Part shown: in pieces, positions 15,624-24,757 of the stretch | Layout: each line of letters begins with the position of its first letter | Position numbering within the stretch: the stretch's first letter is position 1 | From: an uncultured Collinsella sp. | GTDB taxonomy: Bacteria; Actinomycetota; Coriobacteriia; Coriobacteriales; Coriobacteriaceae | Length of the DNA stretch: 47,131 bases | Assembly: GCA_934650975.1 (NCBI GenBank) | Contig: CAKUFW010000009.1 | Span: forward strand, 1 to 47,131 | Direction of reading: 5' to 3' | The notes under the pieces: generated by a model | What the model saw: the letters and a program-made list of their open reading frames with translations, nothing else | Told to the model about the DNA's origin: nothing | Databases searched by the model: none | Translations under genes and position numbers: made by a program

Positions 15624-16412
15624 CTACCTCATATCGATTTCTATTAGCAACGGCAAATAATCGCTGATATCTCGCCGAGGTCGCCAGTTGGCAATCAACT
15701 CTTTGTCGTCAATCTTCCTCAAGTATCTATAGTTCTTCACGCTGTCCATCAACGACCTGCTCACCAACGCTTGGTCGTAGCAGTTCCAGATGGGCCCAGT
15801 ACCATCGCTATTCGAATAATAATGCGAGCCATAGGTCGTGGTGTCTTCCGAAAGCCAATGAACGGTCGGGTTATACATATACGGATAGTTCGTACCACGC
15901 CACGTCCTCGAAGGCTTAGCGTTCAAAATACCTTTGAACAGCATGGCATTGAAGGCGTTAGGCAGGAGAAGCTCCTTGTCATAAGGGTTAGCATTAAAGT
16001 CACCAACTATGACAGTCTTGCCTATTGCAAGACTCTTCTCGCACCCACGAACTACGCCCATCATCTGGCGAATATCTTCCAGACGAGGCTCGGCATCAGG
16101 CGATGACCTCCTATCGACAAGATGCGTTGCGGCAAACACGAGCTGCGATCCAGAGTCATCAAGGGCAAAAACGGTGAACCGCGACTCCTCGAAGCAGCTT
16201 ACAACGTCGACGGAACTATCAGCAAGCACTTGTATCTTGTCGCAGCCGCCGAATCCCAAAACACGATAGCTAGTGTCATGCAGTAATCCAGCAGAGAACT
16301 CAGTTCCCGAGCACTCAGCGAAGGCGGCAACGTCGACACCATATAAACTCATGCACTTCAACGCCAGAGCGGCGTTATCATTCTTTCCCATATTCCAGAA
16401 GAGTAGCTTCAT
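15624..16412 (-). CDS. Endonuclease/exonuclease/phosphatase-fold protein
   Basis: 262 residues from ATG at 16412, which follows TGAGGTACGC; the frame opens at 16433 but lacks support there. EEP-fold motifs are present in order: FWNMGKN (start), AAFAECSG with the metal-binding Glu, FAATHL with a conserved His, VIVGDFNANP (Asp and Asn) and, at the end, ISDYLPLL. In the family the last motif is usually SDH; here the His is Tyr. The fold covers DNases, phosphodiesterases and sphingomyelinase-like enzymes, so the substrate is open. First gene of a four-gene operon with two unknowns and a membrane coiled-coil protein. Confidence 0.75.
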   Translation of the reverse strand: MKLLFWNMGKNDNAALALKCMSLYGVDVAAFAECSGTEFSAGLLHDTSYRVLGFGGCDKIQVLADSSVDVVSCFEESRFTVFALDDSGSQLVFAATHLVDRRSSPDAEPRLEDIRQMMGVVRGCEKSLAIGKTVIVGDFNANPYDKELLLPNAFNAMLFKGILNAKPSRTWRGTNYPYMYNPTVHWLSEDTTTYGSHYYSNSDGTGPIWNCYDQALVSRSLMDSVKNYRYLRKIDDKELIANWRPRRDISDYLPLLIEIDMR

Positions 16413-16433
16413 GCGTACCTCAGAGCGGCCCAA

Positions 16434-17528
16434 CTATCCGGCCAGCACGTCCGCAATACGCTCACTCGCATGGCCATCGCCGTAAGGATTCGACGCGTGG
16501 CTCATAGCCTCGTACTCTGCCTCGTCACTCAGCAGACGGCTGAACTCGCGATAGATGACGTCCTCCTCGGTGCCGACGAGCTTCAGCGTGCCGGCGGCGA
16601 CGCCCTCGGGGCGCTCCGTGGTGTCGCGCATGACGAGCACCGGCTTGCCCAGGCTCGGGGCCTCCTCTTGGATGCCGCCCGAGTCGGTGAGGATGAGGTG
16701 GCTCGCGGCCATGAAGTTGTGGAAGTCGAGAACCTCGAGCGGGTCGATGATATGCAGACGATCGAAGCCGTCGAGCTCCTCGTGGGCCGCCTTGCGGACG
16801 AGTGGGTTCATGTGGATGGGGTAGATCGCCTTGGTGTCGGGGTGCTCCTCCATCACGCGGCGGATGGCGCGGAACATGCGGTGCATGGGCTCGCCCAGGT
16901 TCTCGCGGCGGTGCGCCGTGATGAGGATGAGGCGGGAGCCCTCGGCCCACTCAAGCTCGGGATGGGAGTAGCCCTCGCGCACGGTGGTGCGCAGAGCGTC
17001 GATGCCAGTGTTGCCGGTGACCCAGATCTTCGATTCGGGCTTGCCCTCGTCGAGCAGGTTCTGCTTGCTCGCATCCGTGGGGGCGAAGTAGTACTCGCTC
17101 ACGATGTCGACGGCCTGGCGGTTGAACTCCTCGGGCCAGGGGCTGTAGATGTCGTGCGTGCGCAGGCCGGCCTCGACGTGGCCCACTGGGATCTGCAGGT
17201 AGAAGCACGCGAGCGCGGCGGCGAAACTGGTCGTGGTGTCGCCGTGGACCAGGACCACGTCGGGCCTCTCGTCCTCGAGGACAACCTTGAGCTTCAGCAG
17301 CACGTCGCACGTCACGTCGAACAGCGTCTGGCCCGGCTTCATAATCGCCAGGTCGTGGTCGGGAGCCACGTCGAAGACGCGCAGCACCTGGTCGAGCATC
17401 TCGCGATGCTGGCCCGTCACGGTAACGACGGTCTCGAACTCATCCGCATGCGCCTTCAGCTCGTTGACGAGCGGGCACATCTTGATGGCCTCCGGGCGGG
17501 TGCCGAAGACAAGCATCACTTTCTTCAT
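16434..17528 (-). CDS. wecB: UDP-N-acetylglucosamine 2-epimerase (non-hydrolysing)
   Basis: 364 residues. The N-terminus MKKVMLVFGTRPEAIKMCPL, GDTTTSFAAALACFY, HVEAGLRTHD, TAHRRENLG and DSGGIQEEAPSLGKPVL are canonical for WecB/MnaA, which converts UDP-GlcNAc to UDP-ManNAc for surface polymers. GGGAGG lies upstream of the ATG. It is the last gene of the polysaccharide operon. It is markedly more G+C-rich than the next genes upstream. No UDP-ManNAc dehydrogenase is seen in the window. Confidence 0.95.
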   Translation of the reverse strand: MKKVMLVFGTRPEAIKMCPLVNELKAHADEFETVVTVTGQHREMLDQVLRVFDVAPDHDLAIMKPGQTLFDVTCDVLLKLKVVLEDERPDVVLVHGDTTTSFAAALACFYLQIPVGHVEAGLRTHDIYSPWPEEFNRQAVDIVSEYYFAPTDASKQNLLDEGKPESKIWVTGNTGIDALRTTVREGYSHPELEWAEGSRLILITAHRRENLGEPMHRMFRAIRRVMEEHPDTKAIYPIHMNPLVRKAAHEELDGFDRLHIIDPLEVLDFHNFMAASHLILTDSGGIQEEAPSLGKPVLVMRDTTERPEGVAAGTLKLVGTEEDVIYREFSRLLSDEAEYEAMSHASNPYGDGHASERIADVLAG

Positions 17529-17546
17529 TAAGACAAACCTCCCAAA

Positions 17547-18707
17547 CTAGCTAAACCGTGCTTTTGCCTCGGAAACCCATCGGCGTAGTTTCGAGCGATA
17601 GCACAGCTTGTCTACAAAGTCATCGAACGGTATGTCGTCTGCGGTCGCAAGCGCCATCAACTGTGCCCGAGACGGATGAGGTTTGATAGGCTCTTGGAGT
17701 TGCGGGTTAGAGCCTATGTAATCTGCCAATTCGACCTCTTCAAGTCGACCGAGATTCCCGCAAGCGCGAAGAGCCTTCTCTCCTTTTTCGGTAGAGGCGA
17801 TTATCAGGCTGACACCCTCTCGATAGTATTGTTTAGGCTTTCTCTTCTCCACGCCCCACGCATCGCCTATCGTCAGGTCTCCGACGCGCGAAAGGTTGGT
17901 GTAACGGCAGGAATAGCAAGAAGGCCTCATGATGGCATGGGAAAGGAAGGCGGTCATGTATGGATCGTCTAGTGTTATCGCCATTCGGCTGTATTGCTTG
18001 CCGTTCGCGAACCGTGCGAGCACCCTTTTATGAAGCCATCCGCCCTTTTTCACCGTGAATTGGAATTGCTCAACTTTAGAGCTGTATTTGCGCTCCAAGT
18101 AACCAATATAGCGTTCGAAGACTTTTGGAGACCCTACGCCATGGCAAACAAGATCTATGCAAAGCAGCGTGTCATAGGGGCGGCGCAAATAGTGTCGCAG
18201 TCCGTCAACCTGACAGGGTGTTCCAGTGAATACGACGTGTTTGCGGCTGCGCAGGCAATTCTCGACGTCCTTGTAGATATCGCCGATTTCCGCTTGCACA
18301 TATTTTGAGCCCGAGAAGGTATGAACCTCTGCAACGGAGTCAACGCGGGCAAAGCGGGCACGGTTTTCGGAGTCAAGCCCGACGCCGAAGATAGCAACAT
18401 CACTGCGACCGCCGAGAAAGGCGCGGCATATATCCTGGAAAGCTCCGCCCGAGGCGCTCTCCAGCTTGTTGCTCGGGGACAAGGTCTGAAACAAATAGCT
18501 CTTCGTAGGGAGGCTTTTGCTTAGAACGCGGTTGTTAATGGGACATGTCTTCCTGCACAGATTGCAGTCTATGCACTGGTCGCTGTCGACAACGGGCCTG
18601 AAAAAGCCCTCATTGTCGACAGCAGCGGTGACGCACCCTGTGGGGCAAACAGACACACAGGCCTGGCACCCTGTGCATAATTCGAAGTCGCAGATCTCTT
18701 TAGTCAA
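17547..18707 (-). CDS. Coenzyme F420 hydrogenase/dehydrogenase beta-subunit-like iron-sulfur protein
   Basis: 386 residues if TTG at 18707 is used, placed after GAGGAGG and directly after the pyruvyl transferase stop. The longer frame to 18794 would overlap that gene. The N-terminus has two ferredoxin-type [4Fe-4S] motifs, CTGCQACVSVCP and CIDCNLCRKTCP, and the rest matches the FrhB/FdhB fold. Genes of this kind are often next to polysaccharide pyruvyl transferase genes in exopolysaccharide clusters. Its role in glycan synthesis is not known; F420 use is doubtful here. Confidence 0.85.
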   Translation of the reverse strand: MTKEICDFELCTGCQACVSVCPTGCVTAAVDNEGFFRPVVDSDQCIDCNLCRKTCPINNRVLSKSLPTKSYLFQTLSPSNKLESASGGAFQDICRAFLGGRSDVAIFGVGLDSENRARFARVDSVAEVHTFSGSKYVQAEIGDIYKDVENCLRSRKHVVFTGTPCQVDGLRHYLRRPYDTLLCIDLVCHGVGSPKVFERYIGYLERKYSSKVEQFQFTVKKGGWLHKRVLARFANGKQYSRMAITLDDPYMTAFLSHAIMRPSCYSCRYTNLSRVGDLTIGDAWGVEKRKPKQYYREGVSLIIASTEKGEKALRACGNLGRLEEVELADYIGSNPQLQEPIKPHPSRAQLMALATADDIPFDDFVDKLCYRSKLRRWVSEAKARFS

Positions 18708-18708
18708 T

Positions 18709-19803
18709 CTAATCGAGCACCTCCTCAATGGAAGTGAGCAGATAACTTCTCGAAAAATCAACGATCGGAGAAAGTCGTTCGTAAACGAAAGCAAAGTCGA
18801 TAGGCTTATCGATAAGTTCTACGGCATCCTCGACGTTCCGCGCAAGACGATCCGAGGTGCCCGCGTCGCGCATGAGACTCTCTAATCGCAAGTGATTTCC
18901 GCCCGGAAGAAGGCAGATAAATTGCTTTCTGAGGATATGTGAGAAGGCGACCCCATGGAAGGAACTCGTGATCATGAGGTCAGCCCCGTCCAAAAGGTTA
19001 ATAAATTCCTTAGGTCCGGCATCGCGCGGAAAATAATCGCTTGCACATTTCGAGGCAAGGCCACCGATTTGGATAACGGGCTTTCCTGTCACATCGTGCG
19101 TTCTGCGAACAACCTCTTCGAGAACTTCGTCTTTGTTGATCGCATAGACCAGGATATAGCCGTTCTTGGGAACGCCTGCCTCGTATGACGAGGACGCGAG
19201 AGAACGATATTCGTCACCGTCGAGCAGAAAGACGGGATCGAGCGTATGGACGGCGTCCTCGCGCCCCGCATCGTTGAGCTGTTTCGCCGTAAGGTCTTCC
19301 CTCAAGGAAATCGAGCAAAAACCCTTCGTTTTACGAAGAAGGTCCCCGGCCTCATCCTGACTGAGCAACTTTCCGGCGCTCGCCGAGAAAGCGAGCTTCT
19401 TATTACTGTCCGTAAACTCGAGATAATAAGCGGGGTCGTTGCCGCAAAGGTAATCTGGGTTCCAGACCTGGTCGCTTCCAATAAGGTAGACATCGGCTTG
19501 AGGAGGGCAAGACTTTATTTCGTTGTAACGCGCGTACCTGCGGCTGAGTGGCCTTGACGAGATAAAGGACTGGAACCTTTTCTCCCTGGTCCTAACTGCC
19601 AGGCCGTGCAGCAGACGGCCGGCCAGCATGGTTGGTATGCGCTTGACCGAGGTGAGACCATTCGAGTATGAGGGGCGATAGTCAAGGGTTTCGGGACGAT
19701 ACCCGTTTTTCTCCAGGAACCAGGAAAGGGCGAATGCCTGCCAGACCGAGCCAAAGTTATTATTCTGGCTGTGAATCGTCGTAAGGGATATTTTTTCGTT
19801 CAT
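18709..19803 (-). CDS. Polysaccharide pyruvyl transferase family protein
   Basis: 364 residues. LTTIHSQNNNFGSVWQAFAL at the start, YLIGSDQVWNPDY and later SFHGVAFSHIL are typical of the CsaB/WcaK-like pyruvyl transferase family. It would move pyruvate from phosphoenolpyruvate to a sugar as a ketal, giving the polymer acidic groups. The ATG directly follows the flippase stop codon, and the iron-sulfur gene follows at once. Confidence 0.9.
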   Translation of the reverse strand: MNEKISLTTIHSQNNNFGSVWQAFALSWFLEKNGYRPETLDYRPSYSNGLTSVKRIPTMLAGRLLHGLAVRTREKRFQSFISSRPLSRRYARYNEIKSCPPQADVYLIGSDQVWNPDYLCGNDPAYYLEFTDSNKKLAFSASAGKLLSQDEAGDLLRKTKGFCSISLREDLTAKQLNDAGREDAVHTLDPVFLLDGDEYRSLASSSYEAGVPKNGYILVYAINKDEVLEEVVRRTHDVTGKPVIQIGGLASKCASDYFPRDAGPKEFINLLDGADLMITSSFHGVAFSHILRKQFICLLPGGNHLRLESLMRDAGTSDRLARNVEDAVELIDKPIDFAFVYERLSPIVDFSRSYLLTSIEEVLD

Positions 19804-21069
19804 TTAATAAACACCTCGCTTAGAGTTAACAACGAATAAACCAATCTCCGTCAGGTACACAACCGACCAAGTGGCCGACAATGCGATGAGAAAGGTGATT
19901 ACATCGGCTCCACAGGCGACTGAAATCGCCAAAACGCCGACAAGAGTAATGAGCAGAAGCAACTGAATGACCGTCTCCTGCCACTGCTTCCTGGACAGGA
20001 AGAACCCGTAGCCAATCGAGCCTGCGAGGAAGCGCAGCAAAAACATCGGTACGAGAATCTGAACGTATACGCCCGCCTCCTCCCATTCTGGACCGAAGAG
20101 GACGGAGAATGCCGGGGGGGAGAAGAAAAACAGCAAAGCACTGATAGGAAGGATGATAGCAAGGGAGGCGAGGAGCATTTTAAGAGTCGATTTAAAATAG
20201 GAGCCGCTGGAACCCATCTCCCTCTCCGATAGCTTGCAGTGGACCCTTGCGATGTTTGAGCTGAAAACAGCGAGAGGAACTCCGAGCACCCTAAATGATA
20301 TGGAATAGAGGCCGAGGACTCCCATCCCGTAGACATTGCCGATGCAAAGGCTGACCAGCGAATATGATGCCGCGTTCAGCAAGGTCGCGGGCGTAGAGAA
20401 TAATGCCTGCGCACGGTTGTCGACTACAGCCCGTCTAACAGCGTCGGAGTCCACCCTAAGGGCATCCTTCCAGCTGTCGTGGAGCGCTCTCAGCTGAAGC
20501 TTAATCCCTGCGAATTGTCCAACAAGTTGAGAAACAAGAAGCACGGCGGCATTTGGGACGACGAGTCCGGCGCCAACCATAATGGCATTCTGGGCAACAG
20601 AACGGCCAACGTATGCATCGCTGATTGCCTTGTACTCTTCGTTTCTGTTGTTGCAGCCGTTAAGTATGTTAATAGCTCCGGCAACCAACAAGAGAGGGAA
20701 GACGAAAACTATTGTCCAAAGAGAACTCGGCTCGACCATTTCGAAAAGCCAGCACACCACAAAAGAGCCGACCCCAATCAGAAGCGATAAAGCAACGGTT
20801 ATGATCACACACGCTTTGAACAACGGCCCGAAGGAGTCCTTGTCGGCAGTGACTATTGAGACGTCGTACCGAAGGCAGATGACGCCTGAAAAAGCGGAGA
20901 CAATCGAAAGAACAAACGTGAAGAGGCCGATGACCTCGGTCGAATACAGACGTGTCAGCACCGGCGACATCGCAAACGTGAGAAGCTGGGCGATGAGGGA
21001 TCCGGACGAGAGAAGCGCAATCTGTTTGGCAGCCTTGCCGTTCTTAAGCCTCACTACTAATGAGCCCAC
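19804..21069 (-). CDS. Oligosaccharide flippase (Wzx-like)
   Basis: 421 residues, about 12 hydrophobic segments, beginning with KNGKAAKQIALLSSGSLIAQ and the first helix with MSPVLTRLYS, the usual start of the polysaccharide transporter (PST/MOP) superfamily. It would flip lipid-linked repeat units across the membrane. The GTG start overlaps the polymerase stop by one base. Its context between polymerase and decorating enzyme fits a Wzx/Wzy-type pathway. Confidence 0.9.
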   Translation of the reverse strand: MGSLVVRLKNGKAAKQIALLSSGSLIAQLLTFAMSPVLTRLYSTEVIGLFTFVLSIVSAFSGVICLRYDVSIVTADKDSFGPLFKACVIITVALSLLIGVGSFVVCWLFEMVEPSSLWTIVFVFPLLLVAGAINILNGCNNRNEEYKAISDAYVGRSVAQNAIMVGAGLVVPNAAVLLVSQLVGQFAGIKLQLRALHDSWKDALRVDSDAVRRAVVDNRAQALFSTPATLLNAASYSLVSLCIGNVYGMGVLGLYSISFRVLGVPLAVFSSNIARVHCKLSEREMGSSGSYFKSTLKMLLASLAIILPISALLFFFSPPAFSVLFGPEWEEAGVYVQILVPMFLLRFLAGSIGYGFFLSRKQWQETVIQLLLLITLVGVLAISVACGADVITFLIALSATWSVVYLTEIGLFVVNSKRGVY

Positions 21070-22520
21070 TACTGAACCACCCTACCTTTTTTAGACAAAA
21101 GCCGTTGCGCCAACCACAGAGCACCAACAATCACGATCACGGACGAAAACGAGAGGATGACAGAGCTAACTGCAGCGGAAACGAGACAAGTTGCCATGCG
21201 GATATAGACATATGCAATATAGAAAATGACAACGGGAGAAGTCGCATTGCGCATTTTCCGTTCCAAATAGAGGGCGAAGAGCAGAAAGCCCAAAGTCAAG
21301 GCGGGGCCGAGGGCAAGGAAGGTGCAGGTCCCGCCCTCAACACTGATAGGAAGGAGAACGCCGGAGGCTGATGTTCCGCCCGAGACGAATTGATTGAACA
21401 TAGCCCCTGCGGCCGTAAAATCTGACCCCTTCACAAAAAAGCTCAGTCCGATAAAGGAGCGAGCAAAGTCGTAGAGAAGTGAGCCGAGGCTCTGTGCGTC
21501 GGCGAGCGTCTCATTGAGTCCGGCAGCGACCGAAACGGGTCCCAGTAAGTAGAGCTCGGCCGTTTTGCCGACACCGGCGAAACCATTCGAGTTCGCCAGA
21601 GCATCGGCATAGGAAGCATAGTTGAACACGTAGAAATTCTTGTAGATGGTGAGCAGGGCTACAAGGGCGAAGGCTAGTCCTGCGACTAAGCCAACTGTCC
21701 TTCTAGCTTTTCCAGGGAACAGCTTCGTCAAGAGCACTATAACCGCAAAAGCGCTATAGACCTGAACGGATCTCTTCTCGTCAACCACAACGCATACGCA
21801 CAAAAGAGCCGCAATGAGAGCCATCCAATAATAGCGCTCGGAGCCCGTCTCAGATGCTTTCCTCGAGCACCATGTCGAGAAGAGGACAAAGGCCATAAGC
21901 ATACCGATAAGTACCAGCTGGCGAGTAACGTTGCCGAAGGTCGATTTCACACCACCCATACGCGCTCCGGTTCCGGCGTCAATGGAAATGAAGCTGAGAC
22001 CTTGCCTTGATTCGGGAAAGACAACGAAGATGACGAGCGCAGCGAAGACAAAGAGCGCGAAAACAACTCCGGCGGGTTCCTGCATTGCGCTCACCGCCTT
22101 AGAATCTATTCTCTTGTGAACCACCAGGCCATAAATGGCAAAACCGATGCAGATAAACATCAGTTCGTAAACCATAAACAGGATCGCAGAGCCCACCCCC
22201 TGGCTCGTGGGCTGGTAGAGCGAGATGGAATAGCAAGGATCAGAGCATAGGATGACAGGCAGAACAACGTAGCGCAAGAAACAGCAGACGTAGACGATGA
22301 GGATCGTCCAAGATCTGTCCCTTAAGAATAGCGGGGCAAGCAAAAGCGTGCAAAAGACAGAAAAAGACAGCGGCAGAAGCGGAAGAAGCTCGTATATCAC
22401 GGGCCTCTCGCCCATAGCGAGTATGAGCGAACAGAGTATCCCTGCGGCAAAGCAAATGGCGAATACCCACTCGAATGCGCCGGTAGTTTTCCTATCCGAA
22501 TTGCGTATTGCCCTACTCAT
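21069..22520 (-). CDS. Membrane polymerase (Wzy-like)
   Basis: 483 residues from ATG at 22520, which overlaps the stop region of the upstream glycosyltransferase. About 11-12 hydrophobic segments with a larger outer loop, the layout of O-antigen/capsule polymerases. Primary sequence of this family is poorly conserved, so the call rests on topology and on its neighbours (flippase, transferases). Confidence 0.75.
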   Translation of the reverse strand: MSRAIRNSDRKTTGAFEWVFAICFAAGILCSLILAMGERPVIYELLPLLPLSFSVFCTLLLAPLFLRDRSWTILIVYVCCFLRYVVLPVILCSDPCYSISLYQPTSQGVGSAILFMVYELMFICIGFAIYGLVVHKRIDSKAVSAMQEPAGVVFALFVFAALVIFVVFPESRQGLSFISIDAGTGARMGGVKSTFGNVTRQLVLIGMLMAFVLFSTWCSRKASETGSERYYWMALIAALLCVCVVVDEKRSVQVYSAFAVIVLLTKLFPGKARRTVGLVAGLAFALVALLTIYKNFYVFNYASYADALANSNGFAGVGKTAELYLLGPVSVAAGLNETLADAQSLGSLLYDFARSFIGLSFFVKGSDFTAAGAMFNQFVSGGTSASGVLLPISVEGGTCTFLALGPALTLGFLLFALYLERKMRNATSPVVIFYIAYVYIRMATCLVSAAVSSVILSFSSVIVIVGALWLAQRLLSKKGRVVQ

Positions 22521-23562
22521 TGGCAAAAAACGCTTTCATCAACCGGTTTGCATCGTCGTTCTCGCGATTGACTTTCTCGATAAACGAATGCCGCCCCTCA
22601 TCGAAGGCCCTAAAATCGAAACGGGAGTATTCCTCCAGGAGCTTTGTGCTGGCATCTTCGCGTTCCAAATCGACGGAAAAACCGAGCCCATACTCCAGAG
22701 TTATCTCTTCCATAAAGGTATTAGGGCAGACCAAAATCGGCTTCCCAAGCTCGGCGGCATAATACAACTTGTTGGACAGAGCGTAATCAAGAAACGGGCT
22801 GTTGTTACCGTACAGGTTGAAGAGCAGGTCTGCACCTTCTAGTAAATTTACGGTTTGGGAAGGGTAAAAAGAATCCTGAAAGGAAACCCCTTCAATATCC
22901 AAGTCTCCGCAAGTGTTCTTCAGCGCGAGTGCGCCAGCACCGACAAAAGAGACTTTGAATCTCTCGTCATTAGAAAAAGCCTTTATGAGCTTGCGGCACT
23001 GATCATGAAAACGAATCGATCCCAAGAAAACGATATTGATGGGGCCTTGCGCCGCCGACGAAGGCTCGCTCTTATAAAGTCCCGGATGATTATTGTGCAG
23101 CAAGTAATACTCCGCACCCGAGGGCAAAAATTTCGTATAACCGGGAGATGAGATGAAATTGGCATAGGAGCGCCCAAAGAGGGGCTTCTCGATGCCCCGC
23201 ACAAAAGGAAGCTTCTCGAAGCAATAGTCGCGAATATCGCAGATGTATTTTTCTTGATAATGCCTCTTCAAATAAGAGGATAGGAGCAGTGCCGCCTGGG
23301 TTTGCAGCAGCACGATACCGTCATAGTTCTTTTTCCGAAGACAATCCTTGGCGAATGAGCAAAAACCGGCGTAGCCGGTCAGCTTGTCGAGCTTGCTCTC
23401 GCCCTTTGACTTGTATGGGATAGCGTTAGCGCGGGCTATCCTGCAAGAGACGTCGCCACGGCTCCAGTAGAGGAAGTCGTACTCACCTTCAAAGCAGGAC
23501 TCATATGCTTCGATATACGGCGTCTGGTAGCAATCTCCAGTGGAAACGAATAGGAAAGGCAT
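22513..23562 (-). CDS. Glycosyltransferase (GT-B, family 4-like)
   Basis: 349 residues. It has a two-domain GT-B layout: an N-terminal half with FLFVSTGDC and LLQTQAALLLSSYLK, and a C-terminal half with INIVFLGSIRFHDQC and LLEGADLLFNLYGNNSPFLD, a donor-site loop of capsular transferases. It would add a sugar to the lipid-linked repeat unit on the inner face of the membrane; donor and acceptor cannot be read from the sequence. It lies 6 bases after CapG. Confidence 0.8.
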   Translation of the reverse strand: MPFLFVSTGDCYQTPYIEAYESCFEGEYDFLYWSRGDVSCRIARANAIPYKSKGESKLDKLTGYAGFCSFAKDCLRKKNYDGIVLLQTQAALLLSSYLKRHYQEKYICDIRDYCFEKLPFVRGIEKPLFGRSYANFISSPGYTKFLPSGAEYYLLHNNHPGLYKSEPSSAAQGPINIVFLGSIRFHDQCRKLIKAFSNDERFKVSFVGAGALALKNTCGDLDIEGVSFQDSFYPSQTVNLLEGADLLFNLYGNNSPFLDYALSNKLYYAAELGKPILVCPNTFMEEITLEYGLGFSVDLEREDASTKLLEEYSRFDFRAFDEGRHSFIEKVNRENDDANRLMKAFFANE

Positions 23563-23568
23563 GTCTGG

Positions 23569-24753
23569 CTAAGCCCCCTTCCTCCACACCATCTTGTCCA
23601 CGACGCCGGTGTAGCTCTGGATGATCTTGACCACCTTGGTGGACACGGTCTCGTCGGCGTAGTCGGGCACGGGGGCCTCGGGCAGCGACCCCTCCGCGTC
23701 GAGCTCGACGGCGGTGTGGACGGCCTGCAGCAGGCCACGCTCGCTGATGCCGGCGAGCGTGAAGCACGCCTTGTCCAGCGCCTCGGGGCGCTCGGTGGAG
23801 GTGCGGATGCACACCGCCGGGAACGGGCGGCCGACGCTCGCGAAGAAGCTGGACTCCTCGGGCAGGGTGCCGGAGTCGGAGACGACCGCGAAGGCGTTCA
23901 TCTGCAGGCAGTTGTAGTCGTGGAATCCCATGGGCTCATGCATGCGCACGCGCGGATCCAGTTGGAAGCCGGTAGCCTCCAGGCGCTTGCGGGAGCGCGG
24001 GTGGCAGGAGTACAGGATCGGCATGTCGTATTTCTCCGCAAGCGCGTTGATGGCGGTGAACAGGCTCGTGAAGTTGGCCTCGGTGTCGATGTTCTCCTCG
24101 CGGTGGGCGGAGAGCAGCATGTAGCGCTTGGGCTCCAAGCCGAGCTCGGTCAGGACGTCCGACGCCTCGATCTTCTCCAGGTTGGCGCGTAGGACCTCTG
24201 CCATGGGTGATCCGGTGACGTAGGTGCGCTCCGGGGCGCAGCCGGTGTCCTTGAGGTAGCGGCGGGCATGCTCAGAGTAGGCCAAGTTGACGTCGGAGAT
24301 CACGTCGACGATACGGCGGTTGGTCTCCTCGGGCAGGCACTCGTCCTTGCAGCGGTTGCCGGCCTCCATGTGGAAGATGGGGATGTGCAGGCGCTTTGCT
24401 GCGATGGCGGACAGGCAGCTGTTGGTATCACCCAAGATCAGAAGGGCGTCGGGCTGCACCTGCACCATGAGCTTGTAGCTTGCGGCTATGATATTGCCCA
24501 CGGTCTCGCCCAGGTCGGCACCCACGGCGTCCAGGTAGACGTCCGGGTCGCCCAGCGACAGGTCGCGGAAGAAGATGCCGTTGAGCGTGTAGTCGTAGTT
24601 CTGCCCGGTGTGAGCCAGCAGGCAGTCGAAGTGGCGGCGGCACTTCTTGATGACCTCGGACAGACGGATGACCTCGGGGCGGGTGCCCACGATGATCAGC
24701 AGCTTCAGGCGGCCGTCGTCCTTGAATGCGATATCTGAACAGTCCTTGCCCAT
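23569..24753 (-). CDS. capG: UDP-N-acetylglucosamine 2-epimerase family, CapG/FnlC type
   Basis: 394 residues; GGAGG upstream of the ATG. KLLIIVGTRPEVIRLSEVI, LILGDTNSCLSAIAAKR, HMEAGNRCKDECLPEETNRR and LLSAHREENID are typical of the CapG/WbjD/FnlC subgroup, distinct from WecB. With CapE and CapF just upstream it completes the route from UDP-GlcNAc to UDP-N-acetyl-L-fucosamine (C2 epimerisation as last step). Base composition is clearly more G+C-rich than that of the transferase and polymerase downstream. Confidence 0.92.
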   Translation of the reverse strand: MGKDCSDIAFKDDGRLKLLIIVGTRPEVIRLSEVIKKCRRHFDCLLAHTGQNYDYTLNGIFFRDLSLGDPDVYLDAVGADLGETVGNIIAASYKLMVQVQPDALLILGDTNSCLSAIAAKRLHIPIFHMEAGNRCKDECLPEETNRRIVDVISDVNLAYSEHARRYLKDTGCAPERTYVTGSPMAEVLRANLEKIEASDVLTELGLEPKRYMLLSAHREENIDTEANFTSLFTAINALAEKYDMPILYSCHPRSRKRLEATGFQLDPRVRMHEPMGFHDYNCLQMNAFAVVSDSGTLPEESSFFASVGRPFPAVCIRTSTERPEALDKACFTLAGISERGLLQAVHTAVELDAEGSLPEAPVPDYADETVSTKVVKIIQSYTGVVDKMVWRKGA

Positions 24754-24757
24754 GCGG

